The notes under the pieces are model-generated. The model saw only the letters and a program-made list of their open reading frames with translations, had not been told where the DNA came from and searched no databases. A stretch of DNA of 13,880 nt from Defluviitaleaceae bacterium (lineage in GTDB: Bacteria > Bacillota > Clostridia > Lachnospirales > WRAX01): the NCBI GenBank assembly GCA_009784355.1, contig WRBU01000006.1, positions 1 to 13,880 of the forward strand, written 5' to 3'. This document shows positions 1 to 8,061 of the stretch, one piece after another. Numbering within the stretch: position 1 is the first letter of the stretch; each line of letters opens with the position of its first letter. The position numbers and the translations under genes are program-made.

Positions 1-1080
1 AATATCGCTCATAACACGGCTTACACTTGACAAAACATCTATCGGCGGATAATGGTTGCGGTTGGCTATTTTTCGGGACAGTACAATATGCCCATCAAGA
101 ATACCTCTTGCTGTATCTGTAACTGGCTCTGTAAGGTCATCGCCATCTACCAAAACCGTGTACAATGCGGTGATAGAGCCTTTTTCAGAATTGCCAGCCC
201 TTTCCAAAAGTTTTGGCATAGAAGCAAAAACTGATGGTGTGTAGCCTCTTGTAACAGGCGGTTCGCCCGCCGCAAGCCCAATTTCACGCTGTGCCATTGC
301 AAATCTTGTAAGCGAGTCCATTAAAAGCATTACATCTTTGCCTTGCTCTCTAAAATACTCCGCAATGGCTGTTGCAACCTCTGCTGCTTTTAGTCTTACC
401 AAGGCAGGCATATCTGATGTAGCAACCACCACAACGCTCCGTGCCAAACCTTCTTCACCAAGGTCTTTTTCAATAAATTCCCGCACCTCACGGCCACGCT
501 CACCAACCAAGGCAATAACGCTGATGTCTGCTTGTGTGTTACGGGCTATCATACCCATCAGCGTGGATTTTCCTACACCAGAACCAGCAAAAATCCCAAC
601 ACGTTGACCACGACCTATTGTCAAAAGACCGTCAATGCATTTTACGCCAACACTCATGGTTTTTTCTATTCGGTTTCGCATCATCGGGCTTGGCGGAGTG
701 TTAGTTATCGCAAAATCTTTGCCCTCAACAGGCGGTTTGCCGTCAAGGGGTTGTCCAAGCCCATCAAGTACCCTTCCAAGCATGTCATCAGACACTTTTA
801 ACGAAAGCGGCTTGCCAACGGCTTCTACAATGCTGCCAGGACCAATGCCTGCAATATTGCCAAGGGGCATGAGGAGAACATTATTTCCTTTAAATCCCAC
901 CACTTCCGTAATAACAGGGGCGGAATATTTATTAGAACGTATAATGCAAGTAGAGCCAATATTAACCTCAGGACCAACGGATTCGATAGTCAAGCCGACC
1001 ACTTGTGCCACCCGCCCCAAACGCTTTACATAAGTTTTTTTCAAGGCGGTTTCATATTTGTTTAAATTAATATCAAACAC
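1..1080 (-). CDS. fliI: Flagellar export ATPase FliI, C-terminus cut by window edge
   Basis: FliI is the ATPase of the flagellar type III export apparatus at the inner face of the membrane; it works with FliH and FliJ to feed rod, hook and filament subunits into the export gate. I translated 360 codons. The Walker A loop AGSGVGKS is at residues 165-172, the GERGREV segment with the catalytic glutamate at about 193-199, and the Walker B strand MLLMDSLTR at about 251-259. The segment [20 protein letters not shown] near residues 331-350 is typical of the F1-beta-like FliI/YscN family. FliI is normally about 435-440 residues, so roughly 75-80 are missing beyond position 1. The start is GTG at 1080, preceded by GAGGTGG at a spacing of about 5; the nearby ATG in another frame stops after six codons. 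It is the most distal visible gene of the flgB operon, 13 bp after fliH. Confidence 0.96.
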   Translation of the reverse strand, partial: MFDINLNKYETALKKTYVKRLGRVAQVVGLTIESVGPEVNIGSTCIIRSNKYSAPVITEVVGFKGNNVLLMPLGNIAGIGPGSIVEAVGKPLSLKVSDDMLGRVLDGLGQPLDGKPPVEGKDFAITNTPPSPMMRNRIEKTMSVGVKCIDGLLTIGRGQRVGIFAGSGVGKSTLMGMIARNTQADISVIALVGERGREVREFIEKDLGEEGLARSVVVVATSDMPALVRLKAAEVATAIAEYFREQGKDVMLLMDSLTRFAMAQREIGLAAGEPPVTRGYTPSVFASMPKLLERAGNSEKGSITALYTVLVDGDDLTEPVTDTARGILDGHIVLSRKIANRNHYPPIDVLSSVSRVMSDI

Positions 1081-1093
1081 CCCGCCACCTCAT

Positions 1094-1894
1094 TTACAAT
1101 AATTGCGCTATATCTTGTTTAATTTCATCCAACTGCATTGTAAGCGACGAATCCACCACACCAAAAGGTGTTTCTATTAAACAGTCTGCCGCATTAAGCG
1201 AGTGGTCTTTAACGATTTCTAAATGCGCGCCACCTTCAACGAATTCTAATATGCTGTCTTTGTTGGCATACACAAAGTCAAAATCATCTTTGGACACTCT
1301 CAAAGTAACTTCACCAGTATAGCTCGCTTCTGCAAAACCCTGTTTTATCAATGCTAAAATAACACTTGGGTTTGTTCGTAAATTTGTTGCCGCAATTTTA
1401 TCAATAATTTGTATCACAATTTGCATCATTTGCGGCTCAAGGCTTGCTATGGTGTCAAGGCGCTCTTGCTCGGTTTGTGCTTTCAGCTCTTTGGCATTTT
1501 TAATGATGCCCTGTGCTGTCTTGTTGCCTTCTTCATATCCATTGTCATAGCCTACGTTATATCCCTCTTTTTCGGCATTCATAATTATGTTATTACGTTC
1601 TTGCTCTGTATCCTTGCGAGCTTTTTCGAGTATTTTTTCAGATTCAGCCTTTGCCATTTCTAAAATATTATCAGCTTGCTTTGTTGCATTTTCCATAATA
1701 CTTTTGGCATTTTGGCGGATATTCTCTGCCTTTTTTTCTTCGTCGTCCCCTTGGTTGTGTTCATAATCGGAGGGATTATTCTGATATTCGGTTTGAGCAC
1801 CATCAATCTCTATTACATTCTCAATAATAGCGATGTTTTGGGCATCCAAAGTAACATTATAGTTTTTTATAACACGTTTAGACAACCATATCAT
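1094..1894 (-). CDS. fliH: Flagellar assembly protein FliH (export ATPase regulator)
   Basis: FliH binds the N-terminus of FliI, holds the ATPase in check and docks it to the C-ring. The 266-residue product has an acidic, poorly conserved N-terminal third, then a long charged coiled coil (about residues 50-150, rich in K, E, A and Q), then a globular C-terminal domain with the QIVIQIIDKIAA helix and the pattern CLIETPFGVVDSSL typical of FliH/YscL proteins. Identification rests on this architecture and on the position between fliG and fliI. The ATG at 1894 overlaps the fliG stop by 17 bp, but its GGAGG (1901-1897) is only 2 nt away. An in-frame TTG at 1885 lies about 11 nt from that GGAGG and would give an N-terminus starting SKRVIKNYNV, closer to what Clostridia usually show, so the true start may be TTG. 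Confidence 0.88.
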   Translation of the reverse strand: MIWLSKRVIKNYNVTLDAQNIAIIENVIEIDGAQTEYQNNPSDYEHNQGDDEEKKAENIRQNAKSIMENATKQADNILEMAKAESEKILEKARKDTEQERNNIIMNAEKEGYNVGYDNGYEEGNKTAQGIIKNAKELKAQTEQERLDTIASLEPQMMQIVIQIIDKIAATNLRTNPSVILALIKQGFAEASYTGEVTLRVSKDDFDFVYANKDSILEFVEGGAHLEIVKDHSLNAADCLIETPFGVVDSSLTMQLDEIKQDIAQLL

Positions 1895-2957
1895 CCCCTC
1901 CGCCGCGCGACACGATTAATTCGCCTGTGTCTTGCAGCCTACGGATTATACTAACGATTTTTTGCTGTGCTTCTTCAACATCACTGCGGCGAAGCGGACC
2001 CATGAAGTCCATTTCTTCTTGTATCATAGACACCAAACGTTTAGACATATTAGCATAAATAACTTGACGAACCTCTTCGGTTGTACCTTTTAGGGCGATT
2101 GCCAAATCTCTGTTGTCTATGCCTTCACGCAAGAAACGCTGAATACTTCGTCCGTCCATATTGAGGATGTCCTCGAAAATGAACATTTTTTTACGGATTT
2201 CTTCTGAAAGTTCGGCGTCTTCACTTTCAAGAATTTCCAAAATATTCTTTTCTGTAGTGCGGTCTACGCTGTTAAGAATTTCTACAACGCTGTCTACGCC
2301 GCCAACAACGGTATATTCTTCCATCATCATGCTGGATAATTTTTTCTCCAAGGCTTTTTCCACCTCTTTGATAATATCGGGGCTTGTTCTGTCCATTATT
2401 GCAATTCTTTTTGCTACTTCTGCCTGTTTTTCGGGCGACAGCTCTACCAAAATTTGGCTTGCTTGCTGCGGGCGAAGATACGACAGTATGAGGGCGATTG
2501 CCTGCGGGTGTTCGCCTTGTATAAAGTTGAGAATCTGACTTGGGTCAGCCTTTTTAACAAAGTCAAAGGGACGGGCACGAAGCGTAACAGTAAGTTTGGA
2601 AATAATTTCCAAGGCTTTGTTTTCGCCAAGGGCTTTTTCCAAAATTTCGCGCGCATGTCCAATGCCGCCTTCCGTAATGTATTGCTGTGCAATACAAATC
2701 TGATAAAACTCGCTTAAAACAGCCTCTCGGACATCAGGCATAATAAGGTTAGTATTTGCAATTTCTAATGTTAGTGTTTCAATTTCTTCCTCTTTTAGAT
2801 GCTTAAAAACTTGGGCTGCTTTTTCAGGCCCCAATGCTATAAGCAAAATCGCTGCTTTTTCTTTGCCTTTCATGTCAGAAATATCTACAGATTTTGGCGA
2901 CCCTGCCGCAGATGCTTGAGGCGACATGGTTTCATCCATTTCTAGTACATTAGACAT
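1878..2957 (-). CDS. fliG: Flagellar motor switch protein FliG
   Basis: FliG is the rotor protein that meets the stator and transmits torque; it bridges the FliF MS ring and the FliM/FliN C-ring. The product has the N-terminal FliF-binding domain (KGKEKAAILLIALGPEKAA), the middle-domain EHPQAIALILSYLRP motif that contacts FliM, and the C-terminal torque helix region with DILNMDGRSIQRFLRE and a charged GPLRRSDVEEAQ segment. About 359 residues, slightly longer than the usual ~335-340 because of a 25-residue N-terminal tail. I chose ATG at 2957, which has AGGTGG at 2972-2967 and an 8-nt spacer; an upstream in-frame GTG at 2969 overlaps that ribosome site and is less likely. Its 3' end overlaps fliH, suggesting translational coupling. 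Confidence 0.97.
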   Translation of the reverse strand: MSNVLEMDETMSPQASAAGSPKSVDISDMKGKEKAAILLIALGPEKAAQVFKHLKEEEIETLTLEIANTNLIMPDVREAVLSEFYQICIAQQYITEGGIGHAREILEKALGENKALEIISKLTVTLRARPFDFVKKADPSQILNFIQGEHPQAIALILSYLRPQQASQILVELSPEKQAEVAKRIAIMDRTSPDIIKEVEKALEKKLSSMMMEEYTVVGGVDSVVEILNSVDRTTEKNILEILESEDAELSEEIRKKMFIFEDILNMDGRSIQRFLREGIDNRDLAIALKGTTEEVRQVIYANMSKRLVSMIQEEMDFMGPLRRSDVEEAQQKIVSIIRRLQDTGELIVSRGGGDDMVV

Positions 2958-3001
2958 CAAATACACCACCTAATAATTATTGCCTATCCCAAACTTGCAA
3001 T

Positions 3002-4666
3002 TTACTCCCAATCTTCGTTAATCCAGTTGCGTAACAACTGTGCAACAGACTCTGGCTTTTCTGTTGCAAATTTATCAATTTGCGACTTAACGGCAGAATC
3101 TTGCTCGTGCCTAATTTGTGCAAGGCGTTCTGTTTCTGTCATTTCTGCCTCCATAGCATCTTCTAGTTGACTAGAAACAAGCAAATCTTCCACAGAAAGT
3201 TCTGGCTCTATATCATCAATGGTTTGCGGCTGTGCACGGCGTATCAAGCCAAAGGTGAGCAACGCAATAAATATTACGGTCAATGCTAAAAGTATAATTT
3301 GCGTAAGCGGCAACGGTGTGGTTGGCGCAAAATCAATAAAGTGGTTCATTTCGTACATCATAAACGAAATATTTTCGGCGGGTATACCTGTTGCAGTTGC
3401 CGCCATTGCAATATAGTCTGTAAAATCGCCTTCAATACGTACATTTGCACTATTTTCGTATTGGAATACAGCCCAATCAGATTCGCTGTCATCTATAACT
3501 TCTCTCAAAACCAAATCAGCTCGGTCAAAAATCCTGTCGTTGATTGCCATAATGGAAATGCCGGAATCTTCCGCAACAATAGAGCCTGCGGGGGTTGTGC
3601 TGTGTTCTATATATCTATTGTGCAAATGCTGGCGGAAGCCTTGGTCGTCAAAAAGAACCGTTACAACTTCATCCAAGCCTTCCCCTAAAAGCGGCGCACT
3701 ACCGGGAAACCCTTGTGTGATAACCCCAGGTTCTAATGCAAAGCCCTCACCAGAAGAAACAGCTACTATGGTGTGATGGCTTTCACTATCTATGAGTCCG
3801 CCTTGACCGCCGCCTTCATATGGGTTTGAGTACCTTATAGCTTCATTAATTCTCTCTGAAATGTCAACAGCAACATGCGCAGAAACTCTCAAATCGTCTA
3901 TCATTGGGAAAATATTGCGCACATTTCTTTCGAGTTGCATACGCTCGGCAGCAACTATCGCCGCAAGAACAGGCGCACCGCCGCTACCAACTACCATTTC
4001 GCCGCCATCAAAAAGGAGATTGAAGTCAGTATCAGTAACTGTAATATTATCAAGAGTAAGACCTTGAACGGAGCGCATTACATGAAGAGCAACAGCACGA
4101 CCATCCTCGGGAGTGAGACGACCTGCACCCCCTATAATAACGCTTGCCGAAGAAGGGGAAAGCGAACGAATAAGCACGGGGGTATTTGGAACAACAAGGG
4201 TTACAGTTGCTGAATTTATTATTCCAGTACCAATAAGTGCTCTTTCTATTGATGTTTCTGTTGCTTGAACAATCATATGGTGCTGCATGGTGTTGGTTAT
4301 ACCCATGCCTGCCATATCAAAAACTTCTCTCCAATCAATTCCAGGGTCAGAAAGAGCAGGCGAACGCTGTGCCGTCAATCTAGCACGTGCAAAATCAGCC
4401 TGCGGAACAGATACTTGAAGGGTCGCTTGGTCAAATTGGCTACGTATGCCCTCGTCTGCCAGCACTTCTTGCACGGCGGCGGCGGCGGCGGCATCCCCAA
4501 CATCAAAAGCAGGTGTCCACACAGTGCGTAATGTGAACACCAAAGTCAGTACCAAAGCAAGCAAAACGGTGGCAGCTATTGCTGTCACTTTTATTTTTTG
4601 GCTTTTTGTCAAGCCTTTCCATTTTTCCAAAACTGCATTATACCAGCCTTGCAGCTTCTCTCGCAA
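3002..4666 (-). CDS. fliF: Flagellar MS-ring protein FliF
   Basis: FliF forms the membrane-embedded MS ring on which the basal body is built. The protein has an N-terminal cytoplasmic tail, a transmembrane helix (about residues 26-46 from the TTG start), a large extracytoplasmic region with ring-building domains, a second transmembrane helix about 80 residues from the end (LTQIILLALTVIFIALLTF), and a cytoplasmic C-terminal tail ending in VAQLLRNWINEDWE, the FliG-binding motif. Around 554 residues, normal for the family. Start choice: an in-frame GTG at 4675 is part of the AGGTGG ribosome site itself, while TTG at 4666 sits 5 nt downstream of it and gives the family-like start REKLQGWYN; I prefer TTG. 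A run of six GCC codons (six alanines) lies just after the first membrane helix. A 126-135 bp gap with a long inverted repeat separates it from fliE. Confidence 0.96.
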   Translation of the reverse strand: MREKLQGWYNAVLEKWKGLTKSQKIKVTAIAATVLLALVLTLVFTLRTVWTPAFDVGDAAAAAAVQEVLADEGIRSQFDQATLQVSVPQADFARARLTAQRSPALSDPGIDWREVFDMAGMGITNTMQHHMIVQATETSIERALIGTGIINSATVTLVVPNTPVLIRSLSPSSASVIIGGAGRLTPEDGRAVALHVMRSVQGLTLDNITVTDTDFNLLFDGGEMVVGSGGAPVLAAIVAAERMQLERNVRNIFPMIDDLRVSAHVAVDISERINEAIRYSNPYEGGGQGGLIDSESHHTIVAVSSGEGFALEPGVITQGFPGSAPLLGEGLDEVVTVLFDDQGFRQHLHNRYIEHSTTPAGSIVAEDSGISIMAINDRIFDRADLVLREVIDDSESDWAVFQYENSANVRIEGDFTDYIAMAATATGIPAENISFMMYEMNHFIDFAPTTPLPLTQIILLALTVIFIALLTFGLIRRAQPQTIDDIEPELSVEDLLVSSQLEDAMEAEMTETERLAQIRHEQDSAVKSQIDKFATEKPESVAQLLRNWINEDWE

Positions 4667-4728
4667 TTTATCCACCTCTCGTTTCGATAGGTTTTTTCAG
4701 CATTTGTGAAACATTGCTGTGTCGTGTC

Positions 4729-4789
4729 TTATACTAATCCCATTTAAAATCGCAGACTGCTCTCCATGTATTAAATTGGAATAGTATTA
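4729..4789. repeat. 61-bp imperfect inverted repeat between fliE and fliF
   Basis: Arms at 4729-4747 and 4771-4789 are 19 nt long and complementary at 16 of 19 positions, separated by 23 nt that contain a further small dyad GCAG-A-CTGC. The element fills the only sizeable gap inside the flagellar operon. It could be an mRNA stem-loop that tunes fliE versus fliF expression, or a miniature inverted-repeat element; I see no clear target-site duplication around it and no T-run on the coding strand that would make it a terminator. Confidence 0.7.
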
Positions 4790-4801
4790 CGATGTTCAAA
4801 A

Positions 4802-5143
4802 TTAGATTTGCATACGCATTATTTCACGATAGGCTTCAATTATACGACTGGTAACTTGTGTTGCAAAATTTATGGATGTGTACGCCATTTCTTGCGCTAT
4901 AATGACACTGAGCATGTCATCGTGGTTGCCAAGAGCAAATTCAACTGCAAGACGCTCTGCGTTTGCCTCTGCCCGCCCAGCAGCCCCTACCATATCCATA
5001 TAGGCACCTAAAATGCTTTCAAATGCAAGCCTGTCGTCTGACGGTTGGTTCACTCTATTGGGCGAACCGGCTTGCTGTATGTTTTGCAATCTTTCAATGC
5101 CTTGCATATTCGCCATTATAGGCTGTATAGCTTGAAAATTCAT
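4802..5143 (-). CDS. fliE: Flagellar hook-basal body protein FliE
   Basis: FliE is the small adaptor that joins the MS ring/export gate to the rod. The 113-residue product shows the family pattern: a variable N-terminal half, then FESILGAYMDMVG, then a C-terminal helical half with MLSVIIAQEMAYTSINFATQVTSRIIEAYREIMRM. Start ATG at 5143 has a perfect GGAGG (5156-5152) with an 8-nt spacer; an upstream TTG at 5158 overlaps this site and is not used. It lies 29 bp after flgC in the canonical flgB-flgC-fliE order, which supports the name. Confidence 0.94.
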   Translation of the reverse strand: MNFQAIQPIMANMQGIERLQNIQQAGSPNRVNQPSDDRLAFESILGAYMDMVGAAGRAEANAERLAVEFALGNHDDMLSVIIAQEMAYTSINFATQVTSRIIEAYREIMRMQI

Positions 5144-5172
5144 ATGTTTAGCCTCCAAATTTTTAGGCGATA

Positions 5173-5625
5173 TTACCTAGTAGAAATATCAAGAGTTCTT
5201 TGCATCATTGCCTGCGTTACACTCATTGCGGTAATATTGGCTTCATAAGAACGGCTGGCAGAAATCATATTGGTCATTTCTGCAATAACATTTACATTAG
5301 GACGTTGTACATACCCTTGCGCATTAGCGTCAGGATGTGTTGGGTCATAAACAAGAGGCCCTGGGGTGTCGTCAATCATAATGCTGTGTACCCTAACACC
5401 TCCGCCGCCATTGCCTTGACGAATAGAGCGTAATAAAACATCAGTAAAGCTACCGCCCCCTGATGCATTTCTTTCCATAAAAATAGCCGCTCTGCGCTGA
5501 TACGGTCCGCCTTCCGGCGTTCTTGTTGTGTCCACATTTGCAAGGTTTTGTGCGTGTAAGTCCATGCGCACACGTTGGGCTGCAAGCCCCGACGCACTAA
5601 TATTTAAGGTGCCAAAAAAGCTCAT
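5173..5625 (-). CDS. flgC: Flagellar basal-body rod protein FlgC
   Basis: FlgC is a proximal rod subunit, exported through the flagellar type III apparatus and assembled in the periplasm-equivalent space. The product, about 150 residues from ATG 5625, carries the N-terminal rod/hook helix SFFGTLNISASGLAAQRVRM, the signature QNLANVDTTRTPEGGPYQRR, and the C-terminal helix MTNMISASRSYEANITAMS, all typical of FlgC. Start: SFFGTLNISASG is where family members begin, so ATG at 5625 is preferred; however the only GA-rich ribosome site (GAAAGGG) is about 12 nt away and an in-frame TTG two codons upstream (5631) has better spacing. Located 30 bp downstream of flgB. Confidence 0.95.
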   Translation of the reverse strand: MSFFGTLNISASGLAAQRVRMDLHAQNLANVDTTRTPEGGPYQRRAAIFMERNASGGGSFTDVLLRSIRQGNGGGGVRVHSIMIDDTPGPLVYDPTHPDANAQGYVQRPNVNVIAEMTNMISASRSYEANITAMSVTQAMMQRTLDISTR

Positions 5626-5655
5626 ATTCAAATTCAACCCTTTCAAAATAGGTTA

Positions 5656-6033
5656 TTATCTCATATTTATAACAGTTTGCAAAATACGCTGATGGTTCAT
5701 AATAGAGCCGCTCATCACATTATAACGCATTTGTGTTTGATAAAGCTGTGCCATCTCAAATTCTATATCTACATTATTTTCGTCCAAACGATGCATAAGG
5801 TGACTGTACTCAACAGAAGTGCGGGCTCTCACATTGGAAAGGTCAAGCCGACCTGTATTTCTAAAATTATTTACTGCCCGTTGCAGTTGGTCTTCAAATT
5901 GCACATTGCTACGATTAAAACCAGGAGTGTCTACATTTGCAATATTGTTATTGAGAGCACCAAGGCGTACCATTGTACCCTGCATAGCAGTACCCAAAAT
6001 ATTTGTGAAATTAAACATATTTTCGACACGCAT
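5656..6033 (-). CDS. flgB: Flagellar basal-body rod protein FlgB
   Basis: FlgB is a proximal rod subunit and here the first gene of the basal-body operon. The 125-residue protein has the rod-protein signature NNIANVDTPGFNRSNVQFED near residues 29-48 and the C-terminal segment FEMAQLYQTQMRYNVMSGSI, both characteristic of FlgB. ATG at 6033 is preceded by AGGAG with an 8-nt spacer. A SigA-type promoter lies about 60 bp upstream. Followed by flgC after 30 bp. Confidence 0.95.
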   Translation of the reverse strand: MRVENMFNFTNILGTAMQGTMVRLGALNNNIANVDTPGFNRSNVQFEDQLQRAVNNFRNTGRLDLSNVRARTSVEYSHLMHRLDENNVDIEFEMAQLYQTQMRYNVMSGSIMNHQRILQTVINMR

Positions 6034-6094
6034 ACCTTCATCTCCTGCATTTGTCTATATTTTGTCATAATTCGCCAATAGCATGAACTATACT

Positions 6095-6123
6095 ATTATA
6101 AATGCTTTTTCTTTAATTGTAAA
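6095..6123 (-). promoter_or_regulatory. SigA-type promoter of the flgB operon
   Basis: On the minus strand TTTACA (6123-6118), a 17-bp spacer and TATAAT (6100-6095) form a near-consensus housekeeping promoter. Transcription would start near 6088, giving a leader of about 55 nt before flgB. No SigD-type (TAAA...GCCGATAA) flagellar promoter was seen here. Confidence 0.8.
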
Positions 6124-6155
6124 GGTCTAATTTAAAAAGTTTCTAAAAATTAACC
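6124..6155 (-). terminator. Weak AT-rich inverted repeat after purD, possible terminator
   Basis: GGTTAATTT pairs with AAATTAgACC across a short loop, with one bulged base. This is the only dyad between the purD stop and the flgB promoter. The stem is mostly A-T and there is no clear T-run after it, so readthrough from the purine genes into the flagellar operon is possible. Confidence 0.25.
6137..6151 (-). promoter_or_regulatory. Possible CodY-like box upstream of the flagellar promoter
   Basis: Minus-strand AATTTTTAGAAACTT matches the CodY consensus AATTTTCWGAAAATT at 13 of 15 positions and sits about 14 bp upstream of the -35 element. CodY represses motility operons in several Bacillota. 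The surrounding DNA is very AT-rich, so a chance match is quite possible, and a position upstream of -35 is not the usual place for simple repression. Confidence 0.3.
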
Positions 6156-6166
6156 TAATTCATTAT

Positions 6167-7465
6167 TTATCTCCTTGCATAATTAAGCGAAATTGCAAGT
6201 GTTGCGGCATCTTGCAAGTCGCCAATATCACTTCTGTAATACATACCCATAAAATCTATTTCATTAATAGTTTTATATGCTAATTCGCGGGCTTCTTCGA
6301 GATTGTCACCAGAAGCCACGACGTTTAAAACCCGTCCGCCATTTGTTCGTAACTGATTCTTTTCTTTTTTTGTACCAGCATGAAAAACTTTTACATCACG
6401 ACCAAAATTGCGCAACCCAAAAATTTCTAATCCTGTTTTAAATTCGTTGGGATAGCCACGGGAAGCCGCCACTACACAACACACAGCATTATTTTTCCAT
6501 CTTATCTTTAAATTATCCAAATTTTTGTTCATGCAGGCTTCTATTGCTTCTAGCAAATCAGTATCCAAACGAAGCGCGAGAGCTTGGGTTTCTGGGTCGC
6601 CTGGGCGGCAATTATACTCTATTACCTTTGCGCCGCCTGCCGTCAGCATAAGCCCGACAAAAAGCACTCCAACAAAGTTTATTCCCTCTTTTTTAAAGCC
6701 TTCCATGGTGGGTAAAAATATTTTTTTCATACATTCATCTGCAATTTCATCAGTGTAAGCTGGGTTTGGTGAGATAACCCCCATCCCGCCTGTGTTTGGA
6801 CCATAGTCACGGTCATACGCCGCTTTGTGGTCTTTTGCACTGGTCATGGGAATAATATTTTCACCGTCGCACAATGCTAAAATAGAGCATTCCACGCCAT
6901 GCATATACTCCTCAATAACCACATTAGCACCAGATGCGCCAAATTTTCTTTTGTTAAACATATTATCAAGGGCAATTTCCGCCGACTCTATGCCGGGGCA
7001 GATAATAACGCCTTTGCCCGCCGCAAGCCCGTCCGCCTTAATAACAAGCGGAAACTTGGCAGTGGAAATATATACCATTGCCGCTTCATAACTAGAAAAA
7101 TTCTCATGTCCAGCTGTCGGTATGCCGTATTTACGCATAAAATCTTTGGCAAAAACCTTGCTACCCTCAATTTTTGCAGCTTCTTTGTTTGGTCCAAAAA
7201 TTTTTAAACCAGCCGTTTCAAAGGCATCCACAATGCCTGCCACAAGCGGCGTATCCATTGGACAAATTGTAAGGTCAATACCAACATTTTTAACAAAAGC
7301 AATTAGTTCTTCAAAATTCATTGAGTCTATTGGTACGTTTTGCGCCACTTCCTCTGTGCCGCCATTGCCAGGGGCGCAATAAACACGAGACACCCGAGAG
7401 CTTTTGGTCAAAGCCCAGCAAATAGCGTGTTCTCTAGCTCCGCCGCCTACAACCAAAATTTTCAT
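6167..7465 (-). CDS. purD: Phosphoribosylamine--glycine ligase PurD
   Basis: PurD (GAR synthetase) joins glycine to phosphoribosylamine using ATP, step two of de novo purine synthesis, in the cytosol. The 432-residue product has the N-terminal GGGAREHA nucleotide-binding segment (7-14), the ATP-grasp core with VIKADGLAAGKGV (141-153), HKAAYDRDYGPNTGGMG (213-229) and the metal-binding IEYN..PGDPETQ segment (282-293). Two positions look unusual: CPMDTPL replaces the common GPEAPL near residue 68, and residue 288 is Pro where RFGDPETQ is the norm. ATG at 7465 shares one base with the purN stop (TGATG) and has GGGGAG at 8 nt; a longer in-frame start inside purN is rejected because KILVVGGG is the natural N-terminus. 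Confidence 0.96.
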   Translation of the reverse strand: MKILVVGGGAREHAICWALTKSSRVSRVYCAPGNGGTEEVAQNVPIDSMNFEELIAFVKNVGIDLTICPMDTPLVAGIVDAFETAGLKIFGPNKEAAKIEGSKVFAKDFMRKYGIPTAGHENFSSYEAAMVYISTAKFPLVIKADGLAAGKGVIICPGIESAEIALDNMFNKRKFGASGANVVIEEYMHGVECSILALCDGENIIPMTSAKDHKAAYDRDYGPNTGGMGVISPNPAYTDEIADECMKKIFLPTMEGFKKEGINFVGVLFVGLMLTAGGAKVIEYNCRPGDPETQALALRLDTDLLEAIEACMNKNLDNLKIRWKNNAVCCVVAASRGYPNEFKTGLEIFGLRNFGRDVKVFHAGTKKEKNQLRTNGGRVLNVVASGDNLEEARELAYKTINEIDFMGMYYRSDIGDLQDAATLAISLNYARR

Positions 7466-8061
7466 CAACCAATCTCCCCTTTTGCTAACATTTCGATTGC
7501 CTTTGGCAATATTTGCCATTCAGCCTCTTCCATAACGCGCTTTTGTAAAGTTTCGGGCGTATCATTTTCAAGCACTTCAACTTCCTTTTGCAAAATAATG
7601 CCGCCCGTGTCAATGCCGCCGTCAATATAGTGTACAGTTGCCCCTGTAATTTTTTCACCAGCAGCCAGCACCGCTTCATGTGGCACAAGCCCGTAAAATC
7701 CTTTGCCCCCGTGCTTTGGTAATAATGACGGATGAACATTAATAATAGGCTTGTTCCAAGCGTCAACAAACTGCGGTGAAAGCACCATCATGCAACCCGC
7801 AAAAACAACCAAATCGATATTTTTTTCATTCAATGCTTGTAGTAAGGCTGCCTCTCTGACATCATTGCTCTCAAAGTCCTTTTTGGCAAACACATCGGTG
7901 TCAATACCATTTTCTAAAGCGCGTGTCAATGCATATGCTTTGGCGTTAGTGCTTACAACAAGCGCAATTTGAGCACTTTTTATCTTTCCGTATTTTATTG
8001 CATCAATAATGGCTTGCAAATTTGTGCCGCCGCCCGACACCAAGACGGCAACCTTATACAT
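7465..8061 (-). CDS. purN: Phosphoribosylglycinamide formyltransferase PurN
   Basis: PurN transfers a formyl group from 10-formyltetrahydrofolate to GAR, giving FGAR, step three of purine synthesis. The 198-residue product shows the VLVSGGGTNLQA phosphate-binding N-terminus, the catalytic INVHPSLLP segment (Asn108, His110), and the GGIDTG loop with Asp151; these are the Asn-His-Asp catalytic set of the family. The KHGGKGFYGL variant after the His loop is a known subgroup form. ATG at 8061 overlaps the purM stop by 8 bp and its 3' end overlaps purD by one base, so translation of the three is probably coupled. Confidence 0.96.
   Translation of the reverse strand: MYKVAVLVSGGGTNLQAIIDAIKYGKIKSAQIALVVSTNAKAYALTRALENGIDTDVFAKKDFESNDVREAALLQALNEKNIDLVVFAGCMMVLSPQFVDAWNKPIINVHPSLLPKHGGKGFYGLVPHEAVLAAGEKITGATVHYIDGGIDTGGIILQKEVEVLENDTPETLQKRVMEEAEWQILPKAIEMLAKGEIG

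Noticed and set aside
338..801. Plus-strand ORFs opposite fliI
   Set aside because: They lie antisense to a clear FliI frame with Walker motifs, have no ribosome site and no family-like residues; they are shadows of the real gene.
1409..1954. Hydrophobic plus-strand ORFs opposite fliH
   Set aside because: The hydrophobicity comes from reading the complement of Lys/Glu-rich coiled-coil codons; the fliH frame explains the DNA.
4683..4712. CAGCA...TGCTG hairpin as an internal terminator between fliE and fliF
   Set aside because: On the coding strand it is followed by an A-run, not a T-run, and the stem is short with internal mismatches.
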